The position numbers and the translations under genes were made by a program. A stretch of DNA of 51,305 bases. It comes from Methylobacterium sp. J-026. GTDB lineage: Bacteria > Pseudomonadota > Alphaproteobacteria > Rhizobiales > Beijerinckiaceae. Location of the stretch: positions 1-51,305 of the forward strand of contig NZ_JAKSYC010000229.1 in NCBI RefSeq assembly GCF_022829585.1, read 5' to 3'. The notes below the pieces were generated by a model, which did not search any database, had not been told where the DNA came from, and saw nothing but the letters and a program-made list of their open reading frames with translations. This document shows positions 35,197 through 44,553 of this stretch, piece after piece. How positions within the stretch are numbered: position 1 is the stretch's first letter; each line of letters begins with the position of its first letter.

Positions 35197-35240
35197 CCGA
35201 TGGGCCGTCATCAACCGCGATCGGAGCTTTCGGAGCCGCC

Positions 35241-36377
35241 ATGCCGCGCGTCCTCGTGAACATGCCGACCCAGTTCGGCGGTCGTCCGTCGGGCGTCGCC
35301 CTCGTCGCCTTCCGGGTGATCGCCGGCCTCATCGAGCGCGGCACCTTCACGGTCGTGCTGCGCTCGCCCTGGACCCGCGCGCAGCTGCCCGAGGCGATCC
35401 GCGACCGGATCGAGGTCGTGACCGTGCCGCGCCCGCGCATCATGCTGTTGGACGTCCTGCGGCAGGCCGTCACCGTCCCGCGGCTGTGTCGAGCCTTCAA
35501 CATCGACGTGGTGCTCAACGCCGATCCCTACGGTGCGGCCTTCGGCGGCCGGGCGCGGGTCAGCGTCGTCCACGATCTCTACTTCCGCACGATGCCCGGC
35601 CGAAGCCGCTCGCGCGAGGCGCTGACCACCGATCCGATCTTCCGCCTCGTCCTGGCCAACAGCGCCCGGGTGATCGCCGTCTCGGAGGCGACGCGGCGCG
35701 ATCTCGGGCGCTTCTACCCGACCCTCCGGGACCGGACCCACACCGTCCCGTCGGCCGCGATGATCGACCCCGATGCGGTCGATCCGGCACCGGAACTCCC
35801 GCCGGGACCCTTCGTGCTGGCGGTGGGCAACGCCATGTACAACAAGAACTTCGCGACGCTGGCGCGGGCCCTGGCCGCGCTGGGCCGCCCGGAGATCGGC
35901 ATCGTCCATGTCGGCGAGGATCCGGACGAGGCGATCGCCGAAGCGCTCGGCGGCGCACCGGTCCGGCTGACGCGCCTGTCCCGGATCGGCGAGGGCCGGC
36001 TCGCGGCGCTCTATCGAAACGCCCTGTGCCTGTGCGTCCCGTCCTTCGCGGAGGGGTTCTGCCTGCCCGTGCTGGAGGCGCAGGCGCTGGGCTGCCCGGT
36101 GATCTGCTCGAACCGGTCGGCGACCCCCGAGATCGCCGGCGCGGGCGCCCTGACCTTCGACCCCACCGATGCCGGGGCGCTCACCGCGTGCCTGCGCCGC
36201 CTGCTGGACGAGCCCGGCCTGCGCGCGGCGCTGATCGACCGCGGCCGCGACAATGCCGGCCTGTACGATTGGGCCGAGACCGCCCGCCGCTACGAGACGC
36301 TGCTGCTCGACGCGCTCCGGGATTCCGCCCGCGCGGAACCGGCCGGAAAGGTGCCGCATGCGCATCCTGCACCTTAG
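35241..36377 (+). CDS. Glycosyltransferase, GT4 family
   Basis: A 378-residue GT-B enzyme. It starts MPRVLVNMPTQFGGRPSGVA and contains SVVHDLYFRTMPGRSRSREA and IAVSEATRRDLGRFYP in the acceptor half. In the donor half it has FVLAVGNAMYNKNFATLARA (about residue 195) and the EX7E motif EGFCLPVLEAQALGCPVICS (about 270). The GxxSGVA start and the VSEATRRDL pattern are typical of mannosyltransferase-like GT4 members. It lies 44 bases after the previous gene and overlaps the next by 20 bases. Confidence 0.9.
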   Translation: MPRVLVNMPTQFGGRPSGVALVAFRVIAGLIERGTFTVVLRSPWTRAQLPEAIRDRIEVVTVPRPRIMLLDVLRQAVTVPRLCRAFNIDVVLNADPYGAAFGGRARVSVVHDLYFRTMPGRSRSREALTTDPIFRLVLANSARVIAVSEATRRDLGRFYPTLRDRTHTVPSAAMIDPDAVDPAPELPPGPFVLAVGNAMYNKNFATLARALAALGRPEIGIVHVGEDPDEAIAEALGGAPVRLTRLSRIGEGRLAALYRNALCLCVPSFAEGFCLPVLEAQALGCPVICSNRSATPEIAGAGALTFDPTDAGALTACLRRLLDEPGLRAALIDRGRDNAGLYDWAETARRYETLLLDALRDSARAEPAGKVPHAHPAP

Positions 36378-37605
36378 CTCGCTCTACCCGCCCGAGCAGG
36401 TCGGCGGGGCCGAACTCATGGTCGAGACGCTGGCCCGCCTGCAGGCGGACCTCGGCCACGCGGTCGCGGTCGCCTGCGCGGCCCGGCAGGCCGCAGCCCC
36501 CGTCGTCCAGGACGGCGTCACCGTCTATCGGACCGGGTACGGGACCCCGTTCCACATCCTCGACTGGCCGCAGCGCGGGCGCCTCGACCGGATGCGCTAC
36601 AAGCTCGCCACCCAGTGGAACCGCCAGACCCTCGCCCGGATGGCGGCGGCGGTGCGGGACTTCGCACCGGATCTCGTCAACACCCACTCGATCTCGGAGC
36701 TGACGCCGGCGCTCTGGCCGATGCTCCGCCGGCTCGGCGTGCCGGTGGTGCATACACTGCACGACTTCACCAGCCTGTGCACCAACGGCGCGATGGTGCG
36801 GGACGGCCGGGCCTGCACCGGCCAGCACCTCAAGTGCCGGATCTACGCGGCGCCGCACCGGCGCTGCCAGCGCGCGGTCTCGGCCGTCACCGCCGTGGGC
36901 TCGGACATCCTGGCCCGCCACCTCGCCGCCGGCTTCTTCGATGCGGTGCCGCCTTCGCTGCGCCGGGTGATCTGGAACCCGATCGCGCCGGGCGCACCGT
37001 CGACCCGCCGGCTGCTCGCTCCGGGGGCACCGGTGACCTTCGGCTATCTCGGCCGGATCGAGGCGTCCAAGGGCATCGACGTCCTGCTCGACGCCTGCCG
37101 GAGGCTGCCGCCGCAGGGCTGGCAGCTCACGATCGCTGGCCGGGCCTTGGACGGACTCGACCGCTACCGCGCCAGGGCTGACGGGCTGCCCGTCTCCTTC
37201 GCGGGCTTCGCCGGGCGCGACGCCTTCCTCGACGGGATCGACTGCCTCGTGGTCCCGCCGATCTGGCCGGAACCCTTCGGCCGCACCGTGGCGGAAGCCT
37301 ACGGTCGCGGCGTTCCGGTGATCGGCACGGCGGCCGGCGGCATCGGCGAGCAGATCGGGCCGGGACCGTGGCTCGTGTCCCCCGGCGACGCCCCCGCGCT
37401 CGCGGCCGCGATGGCCCGGATCGTCGCCGAGCCCGGCCGCCTCGCCGAGGGACTCGGCCGGGCCGCCACCATCCGCGCCGGGACCGATCCGGACGCCGTG
37501 GCGACCGCCTATCTCGACCTCTACGCGGCGGCCCGCGACGCCGCCCGCCCCGAATCGCGCTCCGCGCCCACGGAGCGCCCGCAGCTCAGCGAGTGCCGCC
37601 CATGA
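36358..37605 (+). CDS. Glycosyltransferase, GT4 family (paralogue of the next gene)
   Basis: A 415-residue GT-B enzyme starting MRILHLSSLYPPEQVGGAEL. The acceptor half has LVNTHSISELTPALW and VVHTLHDFTSLCTNGAM with Cys residues shared with its neighbour (KCRIYAAPHRRCQ). The donor half has FGYLGRIEASKGIDVLLDAC (about 225) and the EX7E motif EPFGRTVAEAYGRGVPVIGT (about 305). The protein aligns along its length with the product of the next gene, showing a tandem duplication. The start ATG 36358 lies within the end of the previous gene; the frame upstream is a shadow. Confidence 0.9.
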   Translation: MRILHLSSLYPPEQVGGAELMVETLARLQADLGHAVAVACAARQAAAPVVQDGVTVYRTGYGTPFHILDWPQRGRLDRMRYKLATQWNRQTLARMAAAVRDFAPDLVNTHSISELTPALWPMLRRLGVPVVHTLHDFTSLCTNGAMVRDGRACTGQHLKCRIYAAPHRRCQRAVSAVTAVGSDILARHLAAGFFDAVPPSLRRVIWNPIAPGAPSTRRLLAPGAPVTFGYLGRIEASKGIDVLLDACRRLPPQGWQLTIAGRALDGLDRYRARADGLPVSFAGFAGRDAFLDGIDCLVVPPIWPEPFGRTVAEAYGRGVPVIGTAAGGIGEQIGPGPWLVSPGDAPALAAAMARIVAEPGRLAEGLGRAATIRAGTDPDAVATAYLDLYAAARDAARPESRSAPTERPQLSECRP

Positions 37606-38939
37606 TGACCCCGTCCCTGTCCCAGCCCTATGCCCGCGTCGCGTCCGCCACCCCGGCCTCCGAACGGCGCGACCGGCCGGTGGACGGCGCCGCCCTGCGG
37701 GCCGCGACCGGGCCCCTGCGGATCCTGCATCTCAGCGCCCTCTATCCTCCCTACATCGTGGGCGGCGCGGAGCGCTCGGTGGAGCACCTCGCCGAGGAGC
37801 TGGCGGCGGCGGGCCACACCGTGGCCGCGGCCTGCATCGCCCGGGAGCCCGAGCCGAAGGCGGTGCGGGGCGGCGTCACCGTCTACCGCATGGCGCACCA
37901 CAACGATTTCTGGCTGGAGGACTGGCCCAAGGCGAGCCGGTTCGGCCGCGCCTGGGCGAAGCTCAAGCAGCAATGGAACTTCGCCGTCGCGGCGGAATTC
38001 GGCCGCGTCCTCGACGATTTCCGCCCCGACATCGTCAACACCCACTCGCTGCTGGACGTCTCGACCCTGGTCTGGCGGGAGGCGGCCAAGCGCGGGATCC
38101 CGATCGTCCATACGGTCTGCGAGTACGACCTGATCTGCGGCAACGCCGCCATGTTCCGGGACGGCAAGCCCTGTGAGCGCTGGCACCTCGGCTGCAAGGT
38201 GGTCAACGCGGCCAAGCAGATCACCAACCGGTCGGTGGACGCGGTCGTCAGCGTCGGCACCGAGATCCTCAAGACCCATGTGAACCACGGGCTGTTCGCA
38301 CATCTGGCGCCCGAGCGCCGCCGGGTGATTTTTTATTCGTGCACCGTCCCCGAAGGAGACCCGGAGGCGCGGCGCCGGATCGACCGGACGGGCCGGCCCA
38401 TGACCTTCGGCTATCTCGGCCGGATCAACACCGAGAAGGGGGTCGGCACCCTGATCGACGCCCTGCGCCGGATCGGCCCCGGCGACTGGCGCTGCCTCGT
38501 CGCCGGCCAGGCGATGGACGATTCGATCGCGCGGTTCAAGGCGCAGGCTGAGGGCCTGCCGGTTGAGTTCGTCGGCTGGGCCAAGCCCGCCGACTTCCTC
38601 AGCGAGATCGACGTGCTGGTCGTGCCCTCGTTCTGGGCCGAGCCGTCCCCGCGGACGATCTACGAGGCCTACACGATGGGCGTACCGGTGATCGGCGCGG
38701 CCTCGGGCGGCATTCCCGAGCTGATCGGCGAGGACAACGCCGACTGGCTGTTCACCCCGGGCGACGATGCCGACCTCGCCGAGCGCCTGCGGACCGCGAT
38801 CGCCCGCGGCCGCACCGACCTGCCGGACGAGCGCGCCTTCCAGCACGTCATCCGCGAATCGACCTCCGAGCGCGTCGCCGAGAAGTATCTCGACCTCTAC
38901 GCCGAGCTCGTCGCCGAGCGCCGGGCGGCCCGTTCGTGA
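37602..38939 (+). CDS. Glycosyltransferase, GT4 family (paralogue of the previous gene)
   Basis: A 445-residue GT-B enzyme. After a 35-residue extension it has LRILHLSALYPPYIVGGAER, then IVNTHSLLDVSTLVWR, VCEYDLICGNAAMFRDGKPC, and in the donor half FGYLGRINTEKGVGTLIDAL and the EX7E motif EPSPRTIYEAYTMGVPVIGA (about 350). It is clearly homologous to the enzyme encoded just upstream, but the F-G of the usual EPFGR motif is replaced by S-P. The two copies probably add consecutive or alternative sugars. The gene overlaps both neighbours by four bases. Confidence 0.9.
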   Translation: MMTPSLSQPYARVASATPASERRDRPVDGAALRAATGPLRILHLSALYPPYIVGGAERSVEHLAEELAAAGHTVAAACIAREPEPKAVRGGVTVYRMAHHNDFWLEDWPKASRFGRAWAKLKQQWNFAVAAEFGRVLDDFRPDIVNTHSLLDVSTLVWREAAKRGIPIVHTVCEYDLICGNAAMFRDGKPCERWHLGCKVVNAAKQITNRSVDAVVSVGTEILKTHVNHGLFAHLAPERRRVIFYSCTVPEGDPEARRRIDRTGRPMTFGYLGRINTEKGVGTLIDALRRIGPGDWRCLVAGQAMDDSIARFKAQAEGLPVEFVGWAKPADFLSEIDVLVVPSFWAEPSPRTIYEAYTMGVPVIGAASGGIPELIGEDNADWLFTPGDDADLAERLRTAIARGRTDLPDERAFQHVIRESTSERVAEKYLDLYAELVAERRAARS

Positions 38940-40459
38940 CCGCCGGCACGCCGACGCTCACCGAGGCCGGGGCGGCCGCGGACGCCTCCGAGATCGTCCC
39001 GGGGCTCCCCTCCGGCGCCGAGGTCACCGGCCGCTCCTTCGACGCGGCCCGCTGGGTGGCGCTCGCGTCCGTGGGCAACGTCGTGCTGAGCTTCGGGGTG
39101 TTCCTCGTGCTCGCCCGGCTCATCGCCCCCGCCGAGTTCGGCATGGTGGCGATCGCCGTCGTCTTCATCGACATCCTGCAGATCGTGGCGCGCTGCGGCC
39201 TGCCGGATGCGGTGGTTCAGCGGGTCGACCTCGACGAGGACTTCGCCGCCACCGCCTTCTGGGTGATGCTGGCCGCCGGCGGCCTCTGCGGCGGGGCGCT
39301 CGTGGCCCTGTCCGGCCCGATCGCCTGGGTGTTCGATCTCCCGGAACTGCGCCCGGTCCTATGCGCCCTCTCGGCCTGCTTCGTGATCACCGCCGCGGGG
39401 GCCATCCACGAGGCCCGCCTGCAAAGGAGCTTCGGGTTCCGCAAGCTCGCCCTCCGGGCCCTGGGCTCCAACCTCCTCGGGGGCGGGGTCGCCCTGGCGA
39501 TGGCGTTTGCCGGCTACGGCGTCTGGAGCCTCGTGGTGCAGCGCCTCGTCGCCGCGACCGCGACCACGCTGCTCACCTGGGCGGCGTCCCGGTGGATGCC
39601 GGCCCGGCGCCTGGACCTCGCCGCCGCCCGCGCCCAGATCGCCTTCGGGTCGCGGGTGTTCTGCACCTACCTCCTGCTCGTCCTCTCGATCCGCAGCCAG
39701 GAGGTGATCGCCGCCTACTTCCTGTCGGCCGCCGATGTCGGATACCTGCGCCTCGCCTGGCGCTGCATCGACCTCGTCAGCCAGGTGGCGGTGATCCCGC
39801 TCACGACGGTGGGCCTGACCACCTATGCCCGCCTCCAGGATCGGCCGACGGAGCTGGCCACCGCCTTCTACGGTTTCACCGAGGCCTCCTCCTTCGTGGC
39901 GGTGCCGGCCTTCTTCGGCATGGCGGCCGTCGCCCCGACCCTGATCCCGTTCCTGTTCGGCGATCAGTGGCACGAGGCCGCCCCGGTGCTGCGGATGCTG
40001 GCGCTTCTGGCGCCGGAATTCGTCGCGACCTCGATGCTGTGGATGATCTTCACGGCGCTGGGGCGCAACGGGACGGCCCTGCGGCTGGCGGGCGCCCAGT
40101 TCGGCCTCGGGGCCGTGGCCGCCCTGGTGACCGCGCCCCTGGGCCTCGCGGCGCTCGCCGCCGGGCACGTGCTGCGGGCCTACCTGTTCACGCCGGTGAT
40201 CGTCGCCGGGATCGGACGGCTCGTCCCGATCGGCAACCGGAGCCTGGCCCGGGCGCTGCTGCCGGTCACGGCCTGCTCGGCCGCGATGGCGGGCCTCGTG
40301 CTGGTGGTCCAGGAGCCGATCCACGCCGCACTGGGCGACCGGATCGGCCTGTTCGGCGCGGTCGGGATCGGCATCCTGGCCTATGCCGGCCTCGCGCAGC
40401 TGTTCATGCGTGACACGGTCAGCACCGCCCTCGGCTTCTTCCTGCGCCGGACGACCTGA
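38936..40459 (+). CDS. Polysaccharide flippase (Wzx/MOP superfamily)
   Basis: A 507-residue membrane protein with about 12-14 helices and the start of MOP-family flippases: GRSFDAARWVALASVGNVVL, then LARLIAPAEFGMVAIAVVFI and LPDAVVQRVDLDEDFAATAF, as in WzxC/ExoT-like proteins. It would turn the lipid-linked repeat unit to the periplasmic face for polymerisation. The start is GTG 38936, overlapping the previous stop by four bases. There is a 123-base gap before the polymerase gene. Confidence 0.92.
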   Translation: MTAGTPTLTEAGAAADASEIVPGLPSGAEVTGRSFDAARWVALASVGNVVLSFGVFLVLARLIAPAEFGMVAIAVVFIDILQIVARCGLPDAVVQRVDLDEDFAATAFWVMLAAGGLCGGALVALSGPIAWVFDLPELRPVLCALSACFVITAAGAIHEARLQRSFGFRKLALRALGSNLLGGGVALAMAFAGYGVWSLVVQRLVAATATTLLTWAASRWMPARRLDLAAARAQIAFGSRVFCTYLLLVLSIRSQEVIAAYFLSAADVGYLRLAWRCIDLVSQVAVIPLTTVGLTTYARLQDRPTELATAFYGFTEASSFVAVPAFFGMAAVAPTLIPFLFGDQWHEAAPVLRMLALLAPEFVATSMLWMIFTALGRNGTALRLAGAQFGLGAVAALVTAPLGLAALAAGHVLRAYLFTPVIVAGIGRLVPIGNRSLARALLPVTACSAAMAGLVLVVQEPIHAALGDRIGLFGAVGIGILAYAGLAQLFMRDTVSTALGFFLRRTT

Positions 40460-40501
40460 TCTCCACCCTCCGCCAACCTTTGTGCGCGAGGATGGCCGCC
40501 C

Positions 40502-40557
40502 GGGGGGGGGGCGCCGGGCCGGCTTGTCCGACGCCGGCTTGTCCGGTGGCGGCTTGC
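40502..40557 (+). repeat. G10 tract and 15-base direct repeats upstream of the polymerase gene
   Basis: A run of ten G (40502-40511) is followed by GCCGGCTTGTCCG at 40518-40530 and again at 40533-40545, and by a partial third copy near 40547-40557 (period 15). They lie 26-81 bases before the start of the Wzy-like gene, in the only wide gap of this operon after the second glycosyltransferase. Homopolymer runs and short tandem repeats can change length during replication. Confidence 0.75.
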
Positions 40558-40582
40558 CTCGGCGTTCGAACGGATCGGGACC

Positions 40583-41833
40583 ATGACGGGACAGGCGTTG
40601 CCGATCGGAGTGGGTGCCCCGGCTGTGTCGGTCGGGGCCGACCGCGCCGCCGTGTTCGTGCTCGGGGTGGCGCTGCAGTTCAACGTGCTGACCTCGAGCT
40701 TCGGCCTGCCGTTCCAGCGCCTGTCCGACCTCCTGCCGTTCCTCCTCATCCCCTTCCTCGGGATGCGCCGGGCCGTCATCGCGGAGGTCCTGCGCAACGT
40801 CGCCCCGCTCGCCGGGATCGTCGTGCTGATCGGTGCCTCCCTCGTGCTCAAGGCCCACAAGGAGGCGGGTGACGTCTACCTGACGCTGGTGCTGCTGCTC
40901 TACGTCGTGCAAGCCTTCATCCTGCTCGTGCATTTCCAGGACCGGCGCATCGAGAACGCCTTCTGCATCGGCCTGCTCGTGGGCCTCCTGGCGTCCCTGG
41001 CGGTCCTGCTGCTCGCCTCCTCGGGCCTGTCGCTGGAACGCTACGGCCTCGCGGTGCCGACCGACGGGCTCGACGAGGAGCTGAAGCTCTTCGTCGAGGA
41101 CAAGCAGGGCGGCCTCTGGGCATCCGGAAACGAGACCGGCCACGTCTTCGGGCTGTGCGGTGTCGCCGCCCTGGTGCTGAGCCTGCGCTACCGGCTCAAG
41201 GCGATCTATCTCGTCTATTTCGGAGCCCTGCTGGCGAGCTTTCCCCTGACCAACAACAGGGCCGGCCTGTTCATGCCGCTGCTGGTCTTCGCCCTGCTGA
41301 TGCGGCGCAACCTCCGGGCCTCCGCGGTCCTGAGCGTGCTCGGGATCCTGGGCGCCGTGCTGATCGCCTGGTCGCTGACGGGGGAGCTCCCGCTGCCCAA
41401 CACCCTGGCGCAGGCGATCGAGCGCCGCTTCGCGGAGGACAACAACGTCACGAGCAACTTCGACGAGCGGTTTCTCTCGGGCATCACCGCCCTGCGCCTC
41501 GTCGTCGCCTACCCGTTCGGTCTCGGCGAGGTCGCCCGCCGGGAGGAGCTGCGGGCGCTGACCGGCCTCGTGACGCCGCATAACGGCTTCGTCTCCATGG
41601 CACTCCAGAGCGGCGTGGCCGCCGCGCTGCTCCTGATCGCCGGTCTCGTGCGGATCCTGCTGGACCCGGCGCGAGCCGGCCCGTTCCTGACCTACAGCGC
41701 CCTGTTCCTGATCCCGTCGATGATGTTCGAGGAACTCTCGGTCAATCAGTACTTCCTGTTCTTCATGGCCTTCGCCCTGGCCTCCCTGGCCCGGCCGGGC
41801 GACCCCGGACCGCGGCCTGCAGGGACGAAATGA
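40583..41833 (+). CDS. O-antigen ligase/Wzy-polymerase-like membrane protein
   Basis: A 416-residue protein with about ten hydrophobic helices and one large periplasmic loop (about 285-345) in the second half. The loop region contains DERFLSGITALRLVVAYPFG and TGLVTPHNGFVSMALQSGVA; the PHNGF motif is typical of WaaL/Wzy-like enzymes. It should join repeat units made by the upstream enzymes, or ligate the glycan. The start ATG 40583 precedes a polar leader (MTGQALPIGVGAPAVSVGAD). It is the last gene of the exopolysaccharide operon. Confidence 0.85.
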   Translation: MTGQALPIGVGAPAVSVGADRAAVFVLGVALQFNVLTSSFGLPFQRLSDLLPFLLIPFLGMRRAVIAEVLRNVAPLAGIVVLIGASLVLKAHKEAGDVYLTLVLLLYVVQAFILLVHFQDRRIENAFCIGLLVGLLASLAVLLLASSGLSLERYGLAVPTDGLDEELKLFVEDKQGGLWASGNETGHVFGLCGVAALVLSLRYRLKAIYLVYFGALLASFPLTNNRAGLFMPLLVFALLMRRNLRASAVLSVLGILGAVLIAWSLTGELPLPNTLAQAIERRFAEDNNVTSNFDERFLSGITALRLVVAYPFGLGEVARREELRALTGLVTPHNGFVSMALQSGVAAALLLIAGLVRILLDPARAGPFLTYSALFLIPSMMFEELSVNQYFLFFMAFALASLARPGDPGPRPAGTK

Positions 41834-41941
41834 CGGGGTCGGCCGGCCTACATATTTGGACAGCATCGCCACATCACGTCTCGGATTTCTAAATCTTCAC
41901 GATTTGATGAGGGTCGAATTTACAGCGCCTTAGCACTTGGC

Positions 41942-43567
41942 ATGCTTCCATTACGGACCGAAAACTGGACGCACGATATGCCGAGCGAGACGTCAAATGC
42001 GTGGGGCCGCGGCGAGCTCTACGAGACCCTGTGCCTGCTCGTCATCGGCGCGGGGATCTGGTTCGTCGGCGTCACGCTCGGCACCTTCGACTCCCTGACC
42101 GGCTTCGTCTTGGCCTACGGCCTCAACGACCTGCTGATGCTGGCCGCCTGCATGGGCGTTGCCCTGTGCGGGGCCGTCATCCGCAAATCGATCCTCCTGC
42201 GCCGGCTCATGCTGGAGCGCGACGCGGCGGCCGCGCAGGCCGAGGCGATCGCCCGGCACGACGGGCTGACCGGACTGGCCAACCGCCGCCGCTTCATCGA
42301 TGCCGTCGCGCGGGCGCATGCCACGGCCGGTGCCGAGCCGTCCTCGGCGGTCCTGCTGATCGACCTCGACCGGTTCAAGCCGGTCAACGACCTCTACAGC
42401 CATGCGGCCGGCAACGCGGTGCTCTGCGCCGTGGCCGAGCGCCTCCACCAGCTGCTGCCGTCCGGCGGCGTGGCGGCGCGGCTCGGCGGCGACGAGTTCG
42501 CCATGCTGGTCCCTGTGGAGCACGGCAGCGAGGGCCTCATGCGCCTGGCCCAGGCGGTGATCTCCGCCATCTCCGTGCCGGTCAGCTGGAACCAGAACGA
42601 TCTCAAGGTCGGCGCCACGGTCGGCGTCGCCGTCGTCGCCGCGGACCACGCGGATTCCGACGCGGTCCTGCACGCGGCCGATCTCGCCATGTACCAGGGC
42701 AAAAAGGACGGGCGCGGCAATTACCGCTTCTTCCGCAGCGCCATGGACGAGGAGCTGCGCGCCCGGGCCCGTACCGAGGCGGAACTCCGCGTCGCGATCG
42801 AGACGGGCGCGATCGAGCCCTATTACCAGCCGGTCGTGTCGCTGCCCGAGAAGGAGATCGTCGGCGTCGAGGTGCTGGCGCGCTGGCGCCATCCGATCCG
42901 CGGCCTGATCGGCCCGTCGGAATTCATCCCCGTCGCCGAGGAGACCGGGATGATCGCCGATCTCAGCTACAACCTGATCCGCCGGGCCTGCCTCGATGCC
43001 CGGGCCTGGCCCTCCCACCTGATCCTGGCGGTCAACATCGCCCCCCACCAGTTCCAGGATGCGTGGCTGGCCGAGCGCATCCTCGCGATCCTCACGGAGA
43101 CCGGATTCCCGCCCCGGCGCCTCGAGGTTGAGATCACCGAGAGCGCCCTGATCCAGGATCTGGAGGCGACCCGCGCGACCCTCCTGTCGCTCCGGCAGCT
43201 CGGCGTGCGCATCGCGCTCGACGATTTCGGCACCGGTTATTCGAGCCTGTACCACCTGCGCAAGCTGAAGTTCGACAAGCTGAAGATCGACCGGAGCTAC
43301 GTCGACGCGATCACCATGAGCGACGAACGCGCCAAGCTGGTCGATGCCATCATCAAGCTCGGCACGAGCCTCGGCCTCACCACGACCGCGGAGGGGATCG
43401 AGACGGATGCGAGCCTGGACTGGCTGTCGGACCAGGGCTGCCATTTCGGCCAGGGCTACCTGTTCGGGCGGGCGATGCCCAAGGCCGAGATGGACGCGGT
43501 CCTGAACGGTGCCGAAGCGGCGGAAGAGCCGCAGGTCCTGATCGCGGCCCTGGCGCAGGCCTCCTGA
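41942..43567 (+). CDS. GGDEF-EAL cyclic-di-GMP enzyme with membrane anchor
   Basis: A 541-residue protein. Two membrane helices (about 27-77) are followed by a short coiled coil, a GGDEF domain with an intact active site RLGGDEFAML (about residue 180), and an EAL domain with GVEVLARWRHP (about 308), DDFGTGYSSLYHLRKLKFDK and TAEGIET. Residues needed for both synthesis and cleavage of cyclic di-GMP appear present; EAL reads EVL, which is common in active enzymes. Its position behind the exopolysaccharide operon, with its own AT-rich upstream region (41850-41941), suggests a link to matrix production. ATG 41978 is an alternative start. Confidence 0.92.
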   Translation: MLPLRTENWTHDMPSETSNAWGRGELYETLCLLVIGAGIWFVGVTLGTFDSLTGFVLAYGLNDLLMLAACMGVALCGAVIRKSILLRRLMLERDAAAAQAEAIARHDGLTGLANRRRFIDAVARAHATAGAEPSSAVLLIDLDRFKPVNDLYSHAAGNAVLCAVAERLHQLLPSGGVAARLGGDEFAMLVPVEHGSEGLMRLAQAVISAISVPVSWNQNDLKVGATVGVAVVAADHADSDAVLHAADLAMYQGKKDGRGNYRFFRSAMDEELRARARTEAELRVAIETGAIEPYYQPVVSLPEKEIVGVEVLARWRHPIRGLIGPSEFIPVAEETGMIADLSYNLIRRACLDARAWPSHLILAVNIAPHQFQDAWLAERILAILTETGFPPRRLEVEITESALIQDLEATRATLLSLRQLGVRIALDDFGTGYSSLYHLRKLKFDKLKIDRSYVDAITMSDERAKLVDAIIKLGTSLGLTTTAEGIETDASLDWLSDQGCHFGQGYLFGRAMPKAEMDAVLNGAEAAEEPQVLIAALAQAS

Positions 43568-43727
43568 AGGCGCGCTGCAGTCGGCGCGACGGCATCGGAC
43601 AAGACCCGCCTCCGGTTCGCTGCGCCCCGGGGCGGGACCGAGCCGTCCGACGACACGATCGGGATGCGGCCTCGCGCCGGTCGATGGGCGCCCCATATTC
43701 GGGCCTCGACGCGCCGCAGGTCATAGC

Positions 43728-44393
43728 ATGGCACCCAGCCCGATCGCCCTTATCGCCTCCGCCGTCCTTGTCGGCATGGTCGCCGCCGGAACGGGGGCGA
43801 TCGTCCTGCAGCAGGGCGCGCGCTTCAGCCATCCGCGCCGGGTCGGCGGTGCCTTCGCGATGGCGGACCTCGACGGCCGTCCGGTGAGCCAGGCCGATCT
43901 CCTGGGCAGGCCGACCGCGCTGTTCTTCGGCTTCACCCATTGTCCGGACGTCTGCCCGACGACGCTGGCCAGCCTCTCGGGGGCGCTGGGCCAGATGGGC
44001 CGTGACGCGGACCGCCTGAACCTGGTGTTCGTCACGCTGGACCCGGAGCGCGACACCCCCGACAGCCTGCGCGACTACCTGGCCTCGTTCGATCCGCGCA
44101 TCCGCGCGTTCACGGGCACGCCGGATCAGGTCGCCCGGATGGCGGACGCCTACCACGTCGCCTACCGGCGCGTGCCGCTGAAGGACGGCGACTACACGAT
44201 GGAGCATTCGGCCACCGTGGCGCTGTTCGACAGGACCGGGCGCATGGTCGGGGAGATCGGCTATGGCGAGGACGAGGCGCGGGTCCTGTCCAAGCTGATC
44301 ACGCTGGCGCTGCCCGGCCAGTGCGCCCCCGGCGGCGGCGCAGACCTCTGGGCGAGCGACGGCGCCACCGGCACCTGCGGCCCGCGCAGCTGA
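43728..44393 (+). CDS. SCO1/SenC family copper-binding protein
   Basis: A 221-residue protein anchored by one N-terminal helix (about residues 5-27) with a periplasmic thioredoxin-like domain. The copper ligands are present: Cys72 and Cys76 in THCPDVCPTT and His160 in MEHSATVALF. It delivers copper to the CuA site of cytochrome c oxidase or reduces that site. Two extra Cys (about 208 and 217; GQCAPGG, GTCGP) lie in the C-terminal tail. ATG 43728 has AGG seven bases upstream. No oxidase gene is in the window. Confidence 0.93.
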   Translation: MAPSPIALIASAVLVGMVAAGTGAIVLQQGARFSHPRRVGGAFAMADLDGRPVSQADLLGRPTALFFGFTHCPDVCPTTLASLSGALGQMGRDADRLNLVFVTLDPERDTPDSLRDYLASFDPRIRAFTGTPDQVARMADAYHVAYRRVPLKDGDYTMEHSATVALFDRTGRMVGEIGYGEDEARVLSKLITLALPGQCAPGGGADLWASDGATGTCGPRS

Positions 44394-44553
44394 TCCCAGG
44401 GCCGACACGGATCGGACCGGCGCTGTTCCCGCGCGGGTGCCCGTTGCAGCTTGCGGCGGGTGGCCGTCAGGTCCCGTGTTGCAACGCCCTCGGGCTCGGC
44501 TCTACAGGGCGGCGCGGGCCAGCGAAGCTTGGCCGAATCCCGGGGGTCTCACC

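Noticed and set aside
39359..41872. An 837-codon antisense frame over flippase and polymerase
   Set aside because: Its composition (Gln, Gly, His, Arg, Glu) is that of a shadow of membrane-protein codons.
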